Source of the DNA: Opitutia bacterium UBA4654
Lineage (GTDB): Bacteria; Verrucomicrobiota; Verrucomicrobiia; Opitutales; Intestinicryptomonadaceae
Reading direction: 5' to 3'
DNA: 8,917 bases
Assembly (NCBI GenBank): GCA_002405555.1
Contig: DHMA01000079.1
Location: forward strand, 406-9,322
In this document: one piece after another, positions 1 through 7,162 of the stretch
How positions within the stretch are numbered: the first letter of the stretch is position 1
Layout: the number at the start of each line of letters is the position of its first letter
Translations under genes and position numbers: made by a program
Notes under the pieces: model-generated
Seen by the model: the letters and a program-made list of their open reading frames with translations, nothing else
Databases searched by the model: none
What the model was told of the DNA's origin: nothing

Positions 1-468
1 AAGTTCGTTTCGTGGACGGAACACTCCGACCCGCGCGTCGCGAACTACTCTGGCAAGGGTGTTTATAAACTGAGCGTAAATCTTCCCAAACTCGGCAAAG
101 ACGAACGCGCGTATCTGCGCTTCGGAAACGTCATGGAAATAGGGCGGGTGAAAGTAAACGGAAAGTTCGCTGGCACGCTCTGGAAAAAGCCGTTTGTGCT
201 CGACATCACAAAATATACCCGCGACGGCAAAAACAAAATAGAAGTGGAAGTCGGCAACACATGGGTGAACCGCTGCTTGTACGACGCAACTCTGCCCGCC
301 GACCAGCGCATAACGTGGTCGAACTCAATGGGCTACCACTTCCCCGAAAAGGGCAAAAAGGCGCGTCCGAATCAGGGCAGGGACATGTCTTGGAAACAGG
401 GCGCAATCCCGTCGGGGATAATCGGCGCGGCGGAGGTAGTGTTCTCCAAAACCATCCCGCTTAAATAG
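1..468 (+). CDS. GH106-like alpha-L-rhamnosidase, C-terminal 155 codons (5' end outside window)
   Basis: The reading frame is open from the first base and ends at TAG 466-468, so this is the tail of a gene that begins upstream. The ATG at 133 is an internal methionine, not a start. The 155 residues match, without a gap, the last 155 residues of the next gene (137 identical by hand count), which carries the full GH106 signature. This part would form the terminal beta-sandwich of the enzyme: it has GTLWKKPFVLDIT, GNTWVNR and the closing IPSGIIGAAEV segment typical of GH106 C-termini. The inferred role is removal of terminal alpha-L-rhamnose from plant or bacterial glycans, probably outside the cytoplasm. 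The catalytic region is not in the window, so activity and export cannot be judged here. The next gene starts 13 bp after the stop with no terminator between them, so the two are probably co-transcribed. Confidence 0.85.
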   Translation, partial: KFVSWTEHSDPRVANYSGKGVYKLSVNLPKLGKDERAYLRFGNVMEIGRVKVNGKFAGTLWKKPFVLDITKYTRDGKNKIEVEVGNTWVNRCLYDATLPADQRITWSNSMGYHFPEKGKKARPNQGRDMSWKQGAIPSGIIGAAEVVFSKTIPLK

Positions 469-481
469 AAAACTTCAACAC

Positions 482-3400
482 ATGAGAAAAATGAAATTAA
501 CCGCAATAAAATCGTTTGCGGCGCTGCTCGCCGCTAACGCATGTTTGGGCGCGGGGAGCGACTCCGCGTTCTATAAACACACAAACTACAACCCCGACGC
601 GCCCGAAAACGCTCCGACGTTCGGGGGCTTCGTTTCGCCGAAAGGCAAGGCCCGCGTGCAGACGTGGTGGCACTGGATAAACGGCAACGTCTCGCGCGAG
701 GGCATAGAGCGCGACTTGAAGTCGATGGCGGAAAACAACTATGGAGCTGCGATAATCTTCAACATCAGCGGAACGCCCCAAGTCAATACGCCTGTCGGCA
801 GGCTGAAATTCAACTCGAAAGAGTGGTTCGAAAATTTCGCCTACACGGTCGAGACCGCGAAGAAATACGGAATGGAAATCGGAATCCACAACTGCGACGG
901 CTGGTCGGAGGCGGCGGGCCCGTGGATTACGCCCGAAATTGCGATGAAGACATTGACGTCTTCGAAAGTCCGCACAAGGGGCAACGGCGGCGTTCAAAAG
1001 ATAAAACTGCCGCGCCCGCACGCAGTTCCGAACCCTTTTGACAAAAGCGCAAAACCGTTTTACAGGGACATCGCAGTTGTCGCGTATCCCGCGTTCCGCC
1101 CGACGGAATCGGCAATGCAAAAACGCTTCAAAAATTTGAAGCCCGCAAACTCCGAAACCGCCCCGTTTTCGCGCAACTACGCGGAGGCGTTCGCAAAAGA
1201 CGCAAACACGCGCTTTGCGTTCCAGTTCCGCCCGTCCCGCGCCGACTACAAGTGGTACGGCGCGGATTTCGAATTCGACAAACCCTTCGAGGCATCGTCA
1301 ATATATTTCAATTCGAGGTGGTCGTGGTCGATGCCCAAAAACCTCTTTTTGGCGGTCTCCGACGACGGCAAAAACTTCCGCGAAGTCGCCGAGCTTAATA
1401 AAGATTCCAACGAGTCTTTCGTTTCGTTCCCGTCGACGACGGCAAAATTCTGGCGAATCGGCAAACGCGCCGCAAAGGACAACTCGACGGGCGTTATTGT
1501 GGATGCCGTGGAGCTTATTCCGTCGGGGACAGTTGCCCGCAACGCGCCGTACATTGCCTCTTTCGGAATCAAAACCGCCCGCGGGCGCTCCCTGCACATT
1601 TCGTACGACACCGCGGAAGTTCCCGCAAAGGCGGTGATAGACCCCAAGAAAATCGTTTTTATCAACGGGAAAATCGGCGCGGACAATACCGTCGAATGGC
1701 GCGTCCCCGACGGCGAGTGGGAGGTAGTCCGCGCGGGCTACACAATCAACGGCGAGTACAACCACCCCGCGACGCCCGAAGGCATCGGGCTTGAATCGGA
1801 CAAGCTCGACCCCGCCGCGACCGATTTCCACATCGACAGCTACGTTTCCAAAATGGTCGAAGCCGTCGGCGGCAACGCGGGAAGCGTCTTCAAATACGTC
1901 GAGACTGACTCCTGGGAATGCGGCCCGCAAAACTGGACTGCCGACATGCCCGCCATGTTCCGCAAATTCGCGGGCTACGACATCATGCCGTGGCTGCCCG
2001 CAATGCTCGGTGAAGTCGTCGGCAGCAAAGAGGCGACGGAGAAGTTCGCCGCCGACCTCCGCGCGTTCACCGCGCACACTGTGAACGAAAATTTCTACGG
2101 GAAAATCGGCAAACGCCTCCGCGCAATGGGCATGACCTACGAGTGCGAGCCTGTCGTGGAGGTTGCGTCGCTGCGCGACCAGCTTTCGCTTTTCAAGTAC
2201 GCCGACATTCCGCAGGACGAAATCTGGCAGGGCTACCGCAATTTAAAGGAAATCGCCGTTCCCAAATATATACCTACCCGCGAGGTTGCGTCGGCAACGC
2301 AGTTTTTCGGCAAGTCGATGGCGACGTGCGAGGCGCTCTCGCAGGCGCAGGGCAACTGGTCGGATTCTCCGCTTGTCCTCAAAGGCGTTGCCGACAGCAT
2401 TTTGCTTGCGGGCATGAACGTGCTCGTCTTCCACGACTTCGCCCACCAGCCCGACGAGCGCGTCCCGGGGTGGCAAATGGAGCCGTGGGGCAGCTGCATA
2501 AACCGCAAAATGCCGTGGTTTTCGCTCGCGCGGGATTTCTTCGACTACATCTCGCGCTCGCAGTACCTAATGCAGCAGGGCAGGGCGCGGGTCGATATTT
2601 TGCGGCTCATGTCCGACGAACCTCCCGTAATGGCGGGCTTCCCCCAACTTCCAAAAGGCTTTTACTGCAACAAAATCAACGGCGACTGCGCCCGAAATTT
2701 TCTGCGCGTAAAAGACGGCAAGCTCGTTTCCCCGGGGCGCATTGAATACAAACTGCTCGACATTGCTCCCGACGCCGTTTTGCGCGTCGAAACCCTGCTT
2801 GCGCTCAAAAAACTCGTCTCCGACGGCGCGACGGTTTCCGCCGAAACAATGCCCGCCTCCCGCACGCTAATCGGCGGCGCGAAAGCCGACGCGCAGTGGC
2901 GGAAGCTCGCCCGCGAACTCTTCGGCGACGGCAAAAAGGGGATTGTGAAAATCGGCAAAGGCAAAGTGTACGTCGGCTACAAAACCGCCGACGTTGTCGC
3001 CGATATGAAGCTGCGCCCCGCCTACAAAACGGACGTCCACCAGCTTGCGGTAATCGCGCGCGAACACGCAAACGGCGCAAAGTGGTTCTATGTCGTCAAC
3101 TGCGCCAAAAACGACAAGTCTTTCGAAATTTCCTTTGACGCGACGGGCAGGGCGGAGCTTTGGAATCCCGAAACGGCGACGCGCACGGAATTTGCCGAAC
3201 GCAGGGAGTCGGACGGCTACACGACGCTCCGCCTCGACCTCCGCCGCAACGATTCCGTGTTCGTGGTCTTCGACGGCAAAGCGGCGAATGCGGCGGTTGT
3301 CGAATCCAAAATCGACGGCAGGCAGGCATTTCCGAAAACGCGTGAAAGCTTTGAAGTAGCCGACGTCCAAACGCGCCTGATTTCGGAAGAAAACGGCGTC

Positions 3401-4030
3401 GCGGCGGAATTTTTCAACGCGGGCGAAGTTGCCGCAACGCTTTCGGACGGCGCAAAGGTTTCGGCAAAAGTCGAAAAGGTCCGCAAGAGCGTAAATATTA
3501 AAACGCCGTTTACGGTGGAGTTCGAAGAAAAGTACGGCGCGCCGAAGAGCGCGGAGTTCGAAAAGTTCGTTTCGTGGACGGAACATTCCGACTCGCGCAT
3601 TGCCAACTATTCAGGCAAAGGCGTATACAAACTGAGCGTGAACCTGTCCAAACTCGGCAAAGACGAACGCGCGTATCTGCGCTTCGGAAACGTCATGGAA
3701 ATAGGGCGCGTGAAAGTAAACGGAAACTTTGCTGGTACGCTCTGGAAAAAGCCGTTTGTGCTCGACATCACAAAATTTGCAAAGTCTGGACAGAACAAAA
3801 TAGAAGTGGAAGTCGGCAACACATGGGTAAACCGCTGCTTGTACGACGCAACACTGCCATCCGACCAACGCATAACGTGGTCTAACTCAATGGGCTACCA
3901 CTTCCCCGAAAAAGGCAAAAAGCCAGTTCCCGCAAGGGGAATAGACAGGTCATGGACACAGGGCGCAATCCCGTCGGGGATAATCGGCGCGGCGGAGGTC
4001 GTGTTCTCCAAAACCGTGCCGCTGAAATAA
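482..4030 (+). CDS. Secreted GH106 family alpha-L-rhamnosidase-like glycoside hydrolase
   Basis: An 1182-residue protein, around the usual size for GH106. Residues 1-24 form a signal peptide (basic start, hydrophobic FAALLAANA core, possible cleavage after Ala20 or Ala24). Cys21 lacks a proper lipobox, so a lipoprotein is less likely. The GH106 N-terminal motif WWHWINGNVS begins at Trp62, followed by GIERDLKSM and the HNCDGWSEAAGPWITPE strand of the catalytic barrel. Acidic candidates for catalysis or calcium binding are Glu474, Asp476 and Glu479 (ETDSWECG) and Glu554/Glu556 (YECEP); I cannot assign the acid and base individually. Residues about 255-345 resemble a discoidin-like beta-sandwich inserted in the barrel. 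Residues about 695-835 look like an alpha/beta domain, and 1028-1182 form the terminal jelly-roll shared with the upstream gene. No clear SD precedes ATG 482; ATG 491 (Met4) is an alternative start. Substrate preference within GH106 cannot be read from sequence alone. Confidence 0.92.
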   Translation: MRKMKLTAIKSFAALLAANACLGAGSDSAFYKHTNYNPDAPENAPTFGGFVSPKGKARVQTWWHWINGNVSREGIERDLKSMAENNYGAAIIFNISGTPQVNTPVGRLKFNSKEWFENFAYTVETAKKYGMEIGIHNCDGWSEAAGPWITPEIAMKTLTSSKVRTRGNGGVQKIKLPRPHAVPNPFDKSAKPFYRDIAVVAYPAFRPTESAMQKRFKNLKPANSETAPFSRNYAEAFAKDANTRFAFQFRPSRADYKWYGADFEFDKPFEASSIYFNSRWSWSMPKNLFLAVSDDGKNFREVAELNKDSNESFVSFPSTTAKFWRIGKRAAKDNSTGVIVDAVELIPSGTVARNAPYIASFGIKTARGRSLHISYDTAEVPAKAVIDPKKIVFINGKIGADNTVEWRVPDGEWEVVRAGYTINGEYNHPATPEGIGLESDKLDPAATDFHIDSYVSKMVEAVGGNAGSVFKYVETDSWECGPQNWTADMPAMFRKFAGYDIMPWLPAMLGEVVGSKEATEKFAADLRAFTAHTVNENFYGKIGKRLRAMGMTYECEPVVEVASLRDQLSLFKYADIPQDEIWQGYRNLKEIAVPKYIPTREVASATQFFGKSMATCEALSQAQGNWSDSPLVLKGVADSILLAGMNVLVFHDFAHQPDERVPGWQMEPWGSCINRKMPWFSLARDFFDYISRSQYLMQQGRARVDILRLMSDEPPVMAGFPQLPKGFYCNKINGDCARNFLRVKDGKLVSPGRIEYKLLDIAPDAVLRVETLLALKKLVSDGATVSAETMPASRTLIGGAKADAQWRKLARELFGDGKKGIVKIGKGKVYVGYKTADVVADMKLRPAYKTDVHQLAVIAREHANGAKWFYVVNCAKNDKSFEISFDATGRAELWNPETATRTEFAERRESDGYTTLRLDLRRNDSVFVVFDGKAANAAVVESKIDGRQAFPKTRESFEVADVQTRLISEENGVAAEFFNAGEVAATLSDGAKVSAKVEKVRKSVNIKTPFTVEFEEKYGAPKSAEFEKFVSWTEHSDSRIANYSGKGVYKLSVNLSKLGKDERAYLRFGNVMEIGRVKVNGNFAGTLWKKPFVLDITKFAKSGQNKIEVEVGNTWVNRCLYDATLPSDQRITWSNSMGYHFPEKGKKPVPARGIDRSWTQGAIPSGIIGAAEVVFSKTVPLK
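3563..4030 (+). repeat. Paralogous 468-bp segment, direct copy of positions 1-468
   Basis: These bases align with 1-468 with no insertions or deletions and 59 mismatches by hand count (about 87% identity). One run of 61 bases is perfectly identical (86-146 and 3648-3708), third codon positions included. Mismatches cluster in short patches, for example around 215-231 and 361-392 of the first copy. The offset is 3562 bp. The first copy probably extends upstream beyond the window. Confidence 0.95.
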
Positions 4031-4046
4031 GGCGTTTATCGTTTGC

Positions 4047-4074
4047 AAGCCCCGATTCCCGTCGGGGCTTTTTT
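4047..4074 (+). terminator. Intrinsic terminator after the GH106 genes
   Basis: A perfect 9-bp stem, AAGCCCCGA (4047-4055) with TCGGGGCTT (4062-4070), encloses a 6-base loop and runs into TTTTTT then GTTT. It lies 17 bases after the GH106 stop codon and separates the glycosidase block from the methylmalonyl-CoA block. Confidence 0.9.
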
Positions 4075-4118
4075 GTTTATTTCGCCTCCGCGCCCGCCGA
4101 TTTATTTTTCAAAATTTG

Positions 4119-4146
4119 TTGACATTAACGCCGCCCAACATAATTT
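4119..4146 (+). promoter_or_regulatory. Candidate sigma-70-type promoter for the mce-pump operon
   Basis: An exact TTGACA lies at 4119-4124 in an AT-rich gap between a terminator and the mce start. The -10 box is uncertain: TAATTT (4141-4146) gives a 16-base spacer but matches poorly, while CATAAT (4139-4144) matches better with a spacer of only 14 bases. Position and the exact -35 box are the main support; the start site is not proven. Confidence 0.45.
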
Positions 4147-4166
4147 TTGGCTACACTTAAAAAAAC

Positions 4167-4172
4167 GAAAGG
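4167..4172 (+). promoter_or_regulatory. Ribosome binding site of mce
   Basis: GAAAGG lies 6 bases before ATG 4179. It supports that start and is one of the few recognisable SD sites in the window. Confidence 0.6.
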
Positions 4173-4178
4173 CTTAGC

Positions 4179-4586
4179 ATGTTGAAAAAAATAGACCATA
4201 TCGGTATCGCCGTGAAATCGATTGACGATGCCGTTCCCTACTATGAAAACGCACTCGGCTTTAAATGCGAAGGAGTGGAAGAGGTTTCGGAACAAAAAGT
4301 TAAGACTGCGTTTTTCAACGTGGGCGGCGTCCATATCGAACTGCTCGAACCCACTTCGCCCGACAGCCCGATAGCAAAATTTCTCGAAAAAAATCCCCAC
4401 GGAGGCGTCCACCATGTCGCGTTCAATAGCGACTCAATTCTCGACGACCTCGCAAAGGCTCTCGACGCGGGCGTGGGGCTTATCAACGAAGAGCCGAAAA
4501 TCGGCGCGCATTCCAAGAAAATCGCGTTCCTCCACCCCAAGTTCACAAAGGGCGTCCTCACGGAACTTTGTCAGGACGGCGAATAA
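4179..4586 (+). CDS. mce: Methylmalonyl-CoA epimerase
   Basis: A 135-residue single-unit protein of the vicinal-oxygen-chelate superfamily, the normal length for bacterial methylmalonyl-CoA epimerase. Family marks in order are LKKIDHIGIAV with metal-ligand candidate His7, the YYENALGF segment, NVGGVHIELLEP, the GGVHHVAF motif with His78/His79, IGAHSKKIAFLHP, and the closing strand LTEL with metal-ligand candidate Glu129. The enzyme interconverts the R and S forms of methylmalonyl-CoA in the cytoplasm. It thus links the B12-dependent mutase, which is not in this window, to the carboxyltransferase encoded 27 bp downstream. As the first gene after a terminator and a candidate promoter, with a good SD, it probably heads the operon. 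The match to the family is close and I see nothing missing or truncated. Confidence 0.94.
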   Translation: MLKKIDHIGIAVKSIDDAVPYYENALGFKCEGVEEVSEQKVKTAFFNVGGVHIELLEPTSPDSPIAKFLEKNPHGGVHHVAFNSDSILDDLAKALDAGVGLINEEPKIGAHSKKIAFLHPKFTKGVLTELCQDGE

Positions 4587-4613
4587 CGGCTTCAACTTCC
4601 TACGTCTAACTTT

Positions 4614-6176
4614 ATGGCAATCGCAAAAAAATTGATGGACGACCTCATCAAACGCCGCGACGCCGCAATCAATGCGGGCGGCAAGGCGAAATTGGAGGCT
4701 CGCAACGCAAAGGGGCTGCTTACCGCCCGCCAGAGAATAGAATCGCTCTTCGACGCGGGTTCGTTTCAGGAATTCGGCATGTTCGTGCAACACAGCTGCC
4801 ACAATTTCGGAATGGAGAAAAAGGAACTGCCCACCGACGGCGTCATTACGGGCGTCGGCTTGGTAAAGGGTCGCCCCGTGGCGGCGTTCAGCCAAGACTT
4901 TACGGTGTTCGGCGGCTCGCTCGGCGCAAACCACGCAAAGAAAATCGTAGACCTTCTCAAATTCGCCGCCAAGAACGGCATGCCCGTTGTGGGCGTCAAC
5001 GACAGCGGCGGCGCGCGCATTCAGGAGGGCGTCGAATCGCTCTCCGGCTACGGGCAGATTTTCTACCAGAACGTGGCGGCTTCGGGCGTGATTCCGCAGA
5101 TTTCAATCATCGCGGGTCCCTGCGCGGGCGGCGCGGCTTACAGCCCCGCCCTCATGGACTTCATCATCATGACGAAGCAGAATTCCAACCTCTTCATCTG
5201 CGGGCCGCAGGTCATCAAGGCGGCTACGGGCGAAGAGGCGTCGGTTGACATGTTCGCCACGGCTAACGCGCACGCTTCGGTTTCGGGCAATATCCACCTT
5301 GTCGCCGAAGACGACAAACACGCGCTCGAACTCGCCGAAAAACTCCTTTCGTTCCTGCCCTCGAACAACATGCAGGAACCCCCGCACGATTTCTCCGTGC
5401 CGCTCGAAAAAACCTACGACCCCGAGCTTAACAACATCGTTCCCGAAACTTCCGCGCAGGGCTACGACGTAAAGTCGGTCATCAACCGCATTGTAGACGG
5501 CGGCGACTTCTTCGAAATTCAGGCGAATTTCGCCCGCAACATCGTCGTGGGCTTCGCGAGAATCGAAGGCATTGTCGTCGGAATCATCGCAAACCAGCCC
5601 AATTTCAAGGCGGGCTGCCTCGATATCGACGCCTCCGACAAGGCATCGCGCTTTATCCGCACCTGCAACGTCTTCAACGTTCCGATTGTAAACCTCGTTG
5701 ACGTCCCCGGATTCATGCCTGGCTTGGCGCAGGAACGCGGCGGCATTATCCGCCACGGCGCGAAAATGCTCTTTGCGTACGCTTCGGCGACAGTTCCCAA
5801 AATTACGCTCATCATGCGCAAGGCATACGGCGGTGCGTATCTTGCAATGTGCTGTGTGGACATGGGCGCGGACATGGTTCTTGCGTGGCCGACCGCCGAA
5901 ATTGCGGTCATGGGCGCAAAGGGCGCAGTCAACGTTCTGTACGGCAAGGAGCTTAAAGCCATCGAAGACCCCGCAAAGCGCGAGGAATTGGCGGCGAAGT
6001 ACCGCGCCGAATACAGCGAAAAGTTCGAAAGCCCCTATCAGGCGGCGAGCAAGGGCATGATTACCTCTGTAATAGAGCCTGCCGAAACCCGCGGGGCAAT
6101 CGCAATGGCGTTGAGGGCGACAATCGGGAAACGCGAAACTCGCCTGCCCAAGAAACACGGCAACATTCCGATGTAA
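4614..6176 (+). CDS. mmdA: Methylmalonyl-CoA decarboxylase carboxyltransferase subunit (MmdA / PccB / 12S family)
   Basis: A 520-residue protein with two crotonase-fold carboxyltransferase halves, full length for this family. The N-terminal half has DSGGARIQEGV (Asp130 onward) and AGPCAGGAAYSPA with the Gly172-Gly173 oxyanion hole. The C-terminal half has DVPGFMPG, GGIIRHGAK, RKAYGGAY with Gly406-Gly407, and AWPTAEIAVMGAKGAV. The protein ends in PKKHGNIPM, as family members usually do. It transfers the carboxyl group between (S)-methylmalonyl-CoA and carrier-bound biotin. The family alone does not separate propionyl-CoA carboxylase beta, decarboxylase alpha and transcarboxylase 12S. The adjacent epimerase, OadG, biotin carrier and OadB genes, and the lack of a biotin carboxylase gene, favour decarboxylase or transcarboxylase. 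The stretch SVDMFATANAHASVSG departs from the more usual wording there. No SD is visible before ATG 4614. Confidence 0.92.
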   Translation: MAIAKKLMDDLIKRRDAAINAGGKAKLEARNAKGLLTARQRIESLFDAGSFQEFGMFVQHSCHNFGMEKKELPTDGVITGVGLVKGRPVAAFSQDFTVFGGSLGANHAKKIVDLLKFAAKNGMPVVGVNDSGGARIQEGVESLSGYGQIFYQNVAASGVIPQISIIAGPCAGGAAYSPALMDFIIMTKQNSNLFICGPQVIKAATGEEASVDMFATANAHASVSGNIHLVAEDDKHALELAEKLLSFLPSNNMQEPPHDFSVPLEKTYDPELNNIVPETSAQGYDVKSVINRIVDGGDFFEIQANFARNIVVGFARIEGIVVGIIANQPNFKAGCLDIDASDKASRFIRTCNVFNVPIVNLVDVPGFMPGLAQERGGIIRHGAKMLFAYASATVPKITLIMRKAYGGAYLAMCCVDMGADMVLAWPTAEIAVMGAKGAVNVLYGKELKAIEDPAKREELAAKYRAEYSEKFESPYQAASKGMITSVIEPAETRGAIAMALRATIGKRETRLPKKHGNIPM

Positions 6177-6182
6177 TAACGC

Positions 6183-6202
6183 GCGGCGGTGCAAGCCGCC
6201 GC
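6183..6202 (+). other. GC-rich intergenic stem-loop with GCAA tetraloop
   Basis: GCGGCGGT (6183-6190) pairs with GCCGCCGC (6195-6202), with one G-U pair next to the loop, and closes a GCAA loop of the GNRA type. It fills most of the gap between mmdA and the OadG-type gene. No T-run follows, so it is not an ordinary terminator; an mRNA-stabilising, processing or attenuating role is possible. It also overlaps the GTG at 6189, which argues against that codon as a start. Confidence 0.7.
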
Positions 6203-6218
6203 ACAACCCCAAACGAAT

Positions 6219-6659
6219 ATGTTAATTGCTGCATTAATTGGTCTGAAACCCACGATGTCGGAAATGTTGATATTTTCGGCACTCGGTTTCGGCGTCGTGA
6301 TGTTCGTACTCGCGTGTTTGTCGATTTTGACTTCCATTGCGGGACGCTTCTTTTCGGCTTTCGACAAATCCGCCGCAAAAAAGGCGGAAGCCCCGAAAGT
6401 CCAGAAAGTGCGCGACGTCTCGGAAATCGAAAATCCTGAACACGCGTTCGTGGTAGCGGCGGCGGTCGCTGCGATGATGCCCCAGCTTAAAGCCGACAAC
6501 TCCGAACTCTTGGCGGTTCTCTCGGCGGCGGCAACGGCGGCTCTCGACGACGAATGTAGGGTCGTTTCGGTAAAACTCGTGCCCGACATGTCATACGCGC
6601 ATCAGGGCAGGGCGCAGCTTTTTGCGTCAAAATCTTTCACCCCCATAAGGGCAAAATAA
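6219..6659 (+). CDS. oadG: OadG-type small membrane subunit of Na+-pumping decarboxylase (gamma/delta)
   Basis: A 146-residue protein when started at ATG 6219; an in-frame GTG at 6189 would add ten residues but lies inside a hairpin. One membrane helix covers about residues 16-41 (MLIFSALGFGVVMFVLACLSIL). It is followed by a basic, Ala/Lys-rich linker and a helical cytoplasmic part beginning ENPEHAFVVAAAVAAMM. This matches the OadG/MmdD plan of an N-terminal anchor, charged linker and cytoplasmic tail. OadG-type subunits help assemble the complex and tie the carboxyltransferase to the membrane-bound beta subunit. It is longer than the roughly 80-120 residues of classic OadG or MmdD, the extra length being C-terminal. 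Such subunits diverge fast, so the call rests on architecture and on its place between mmdA and the biotin carrier gene. No SD is seen. Confidence 0.8.
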   Translation: MLIAALIGLKPTMSEMLIFSALGFGVVMFVLACLSILTSIAGRFFSAFDKSAAKKAEAPKVQKVRDVSEIENPEHAFVVAAAVAAMMPQLKADNSELLAVLSAAATAALDDECRVVSVKLVPDMSYAHQGRAQLFASKSFTPIRAK

Positions 6660-6670
6660 CAATAAAAAAC

Positions 6671-6676
6671 GGAGAA
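6671..6676 (+). promoter_or_regulatory. Possible ribosome binding site of the biotin carrier gene
   Basis: GGAGAA ends 11 bases before ATG 6688, a little farther than ideal, in an A-rich 28-base gap. Confidence 0.45.
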
Positions 6677-6687
6677 GAAAATAATTT

Positions 6688-7062
6688 ATGAAAAAATTAC
6701 GCATCACAGTTGAAGGCAAAGTATACGAAGTGGAAGTCGAAGTTCTCGGCTCGTCGAACGCGGCACCCGCTGCTCCCGCGGCGGCTCCCGTAGCTCCCGC
6801 GCTCGCTCCCGCCCCGAAAGCGGCGGCTCCCGCTCCCGCGGCGGCCGGCGCAGGCGACGTTGCATGCCCCCTCGCGGCGACGGTCGTTGCAGTCAACGTT
6901 AAGGAAGGCCAGACGGTAAAGGCGGGCGACCTGCTGGTAACGCTCGAAGCCATGAAGATGAGCACTCCCATCAATTCCGACAGGGCGGGCACGGTTTCCA
7001 AAATCTACGTCGCCGCAGGGCAGAGCGTACAGGAAGGCCAACCCTTGGTCGCAATCGCATAA
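6688..7062 (+). CDS. Biotin carboxyl carrier protein of the methylmalonyl-CoA decarboxylase/transcarboxylase (MmdC / 1.3S type)
   Basis: A 124-residue protein of three parts. Residues 1-20 (MKKLRITVEGKVYEVEVEVL) match the short beta segment at the start of MmdC and transcarboxylase 1.3S proteins. Residues 24-56 are a flexible Ala/Pro linker. Residues 57-124 form the biotinyl domain, with the AMKM biotinylation motif and Lys90 as the biotin-bearing residue, 34 residues from the C-terminus as is usual. The carrier shuttles CO2 from the carboxyltransferase to the decarboxylating membrane subunit. The hairpin before AMKM reads CPLAATV where most family members have a Pro-Gly or Ala-Gly pair before Thr; the domain otherwise looks intact. 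It sits between the OadG-type and OadB genes, as in known mmd clusters. Stem-loops, including an intrinsic terminator, follow its stop codon. Confidence 0.93.
   Translation: MKKLRITVEGKVYEVEVEVLGSSNAAPAAPAAAPVAPALAPAPKAAAPAPAAAGAGDVACPLAATVVAVNVKEGQTVKAGDLLVTLEAMKMSTPINSDRAGTVSKIYVAAGQSVQEGQPLVAIA
6772..6844 (+). repeat. Ala/Pro-coding low-complexity tract with 13-bp direct repeat
   Basis: GCTCCCGCGGCGG occurs at 6772-6784 and 6832-6844, exactly 20 codons apart, among further GCTCCCG units. It encodes the Ala/Pro linker of the biotin carrier. In-frame slippage or recombination here would shorten or lengthen the linker without breaking the protein. Confidence 0.8.
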
Positions 7063-7069
7063 CGAAGTT

Positions 7070-7090
7070 GCGCCGCCGTTTTGGCGGCGC
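7070..7090 (+). other. GC-rich stem-loop directly after the biotin carrier gene
   Basis: GCGCCGCC (7070-7077) pairs perfectly with GGCGGCGC (7083-7090) around the loop GTTTT, 7 bases after the stop codon. No T-run follows, so it is more likely a 3'-end protecting structure than a terminator by itself. Confidence 0.65.
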
Positions 7091-7137
7091 GCCGTATAAT
7101 TTGCGAGCCGATTTTTCGGCGGATTTGTTATCGTTCG

Positions 7138-7162
7138 CGGAATCCTGCGCGATTCCGTTTTT
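7138..7162 (+). terminator. Intrinsic terminator or attenuator between the biotin carrier gene and oadB
   Basis: CGGAATC (7138-7144) pairs perfectly with GATTCCG (7151-7157) around a 6-base loop, and TTTTT (7158-7162) follows directly. The stem is shorter than that of the terminator at 4047, so read-through is plausible. oadB starts only 30 bases later. Confidence 0.7.

Noticed and set aside
133..468. A complete 111-residue gene starting at ATG 133
   Set aside because: The frame is open to base 1, and the 44 codons before ATG 133 match the paralogue, so this is an internal Met of a truncated larger gene.
482..553. Lipoprotein signal with Cys21 in the GH106 protein
   Set aside because: The residues before Cys (A-A-N-A) do not form a good lipobox, so ordinary signal peptidase cleavage is more likely.
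1298..3586. Several 200-260 residue minus-strand frames opposite the GH106 gene
   Set aside because: Same shadow effect; no ribosome binding site or plausible domain.
4031..4178. Riboswitch (for example cobalamin) ahead of mce
   Set aside because: The 148-base gap is mostly accounted for by a terminator and a candidate promoter; the remaining leader is too short for a cobalamin riboswitch.
5103..6212. 369-residue open frame on the minus strand opposite mmdA
   Set aside because: It is the mirror of a strongly conserved gene; the translation shows no recognisable domain and is rich in Arg, His and Asp, as expected from reading GC-biased codons backwards.
6189..6218. GTG 6189 as start of the OadG-type gene
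   Set aside because: The codon lies within a stable hairpin and adds a non-family segment; ATG 6219 fits the usual short lead before the membrane helix.
7095..7100. Perfect TATAAT after the biotin carrier gene as a promoter
   Set aside because: No -35 match at a fitting distance; the expected region is inside the GC-rich hairpin at 7070-7090.
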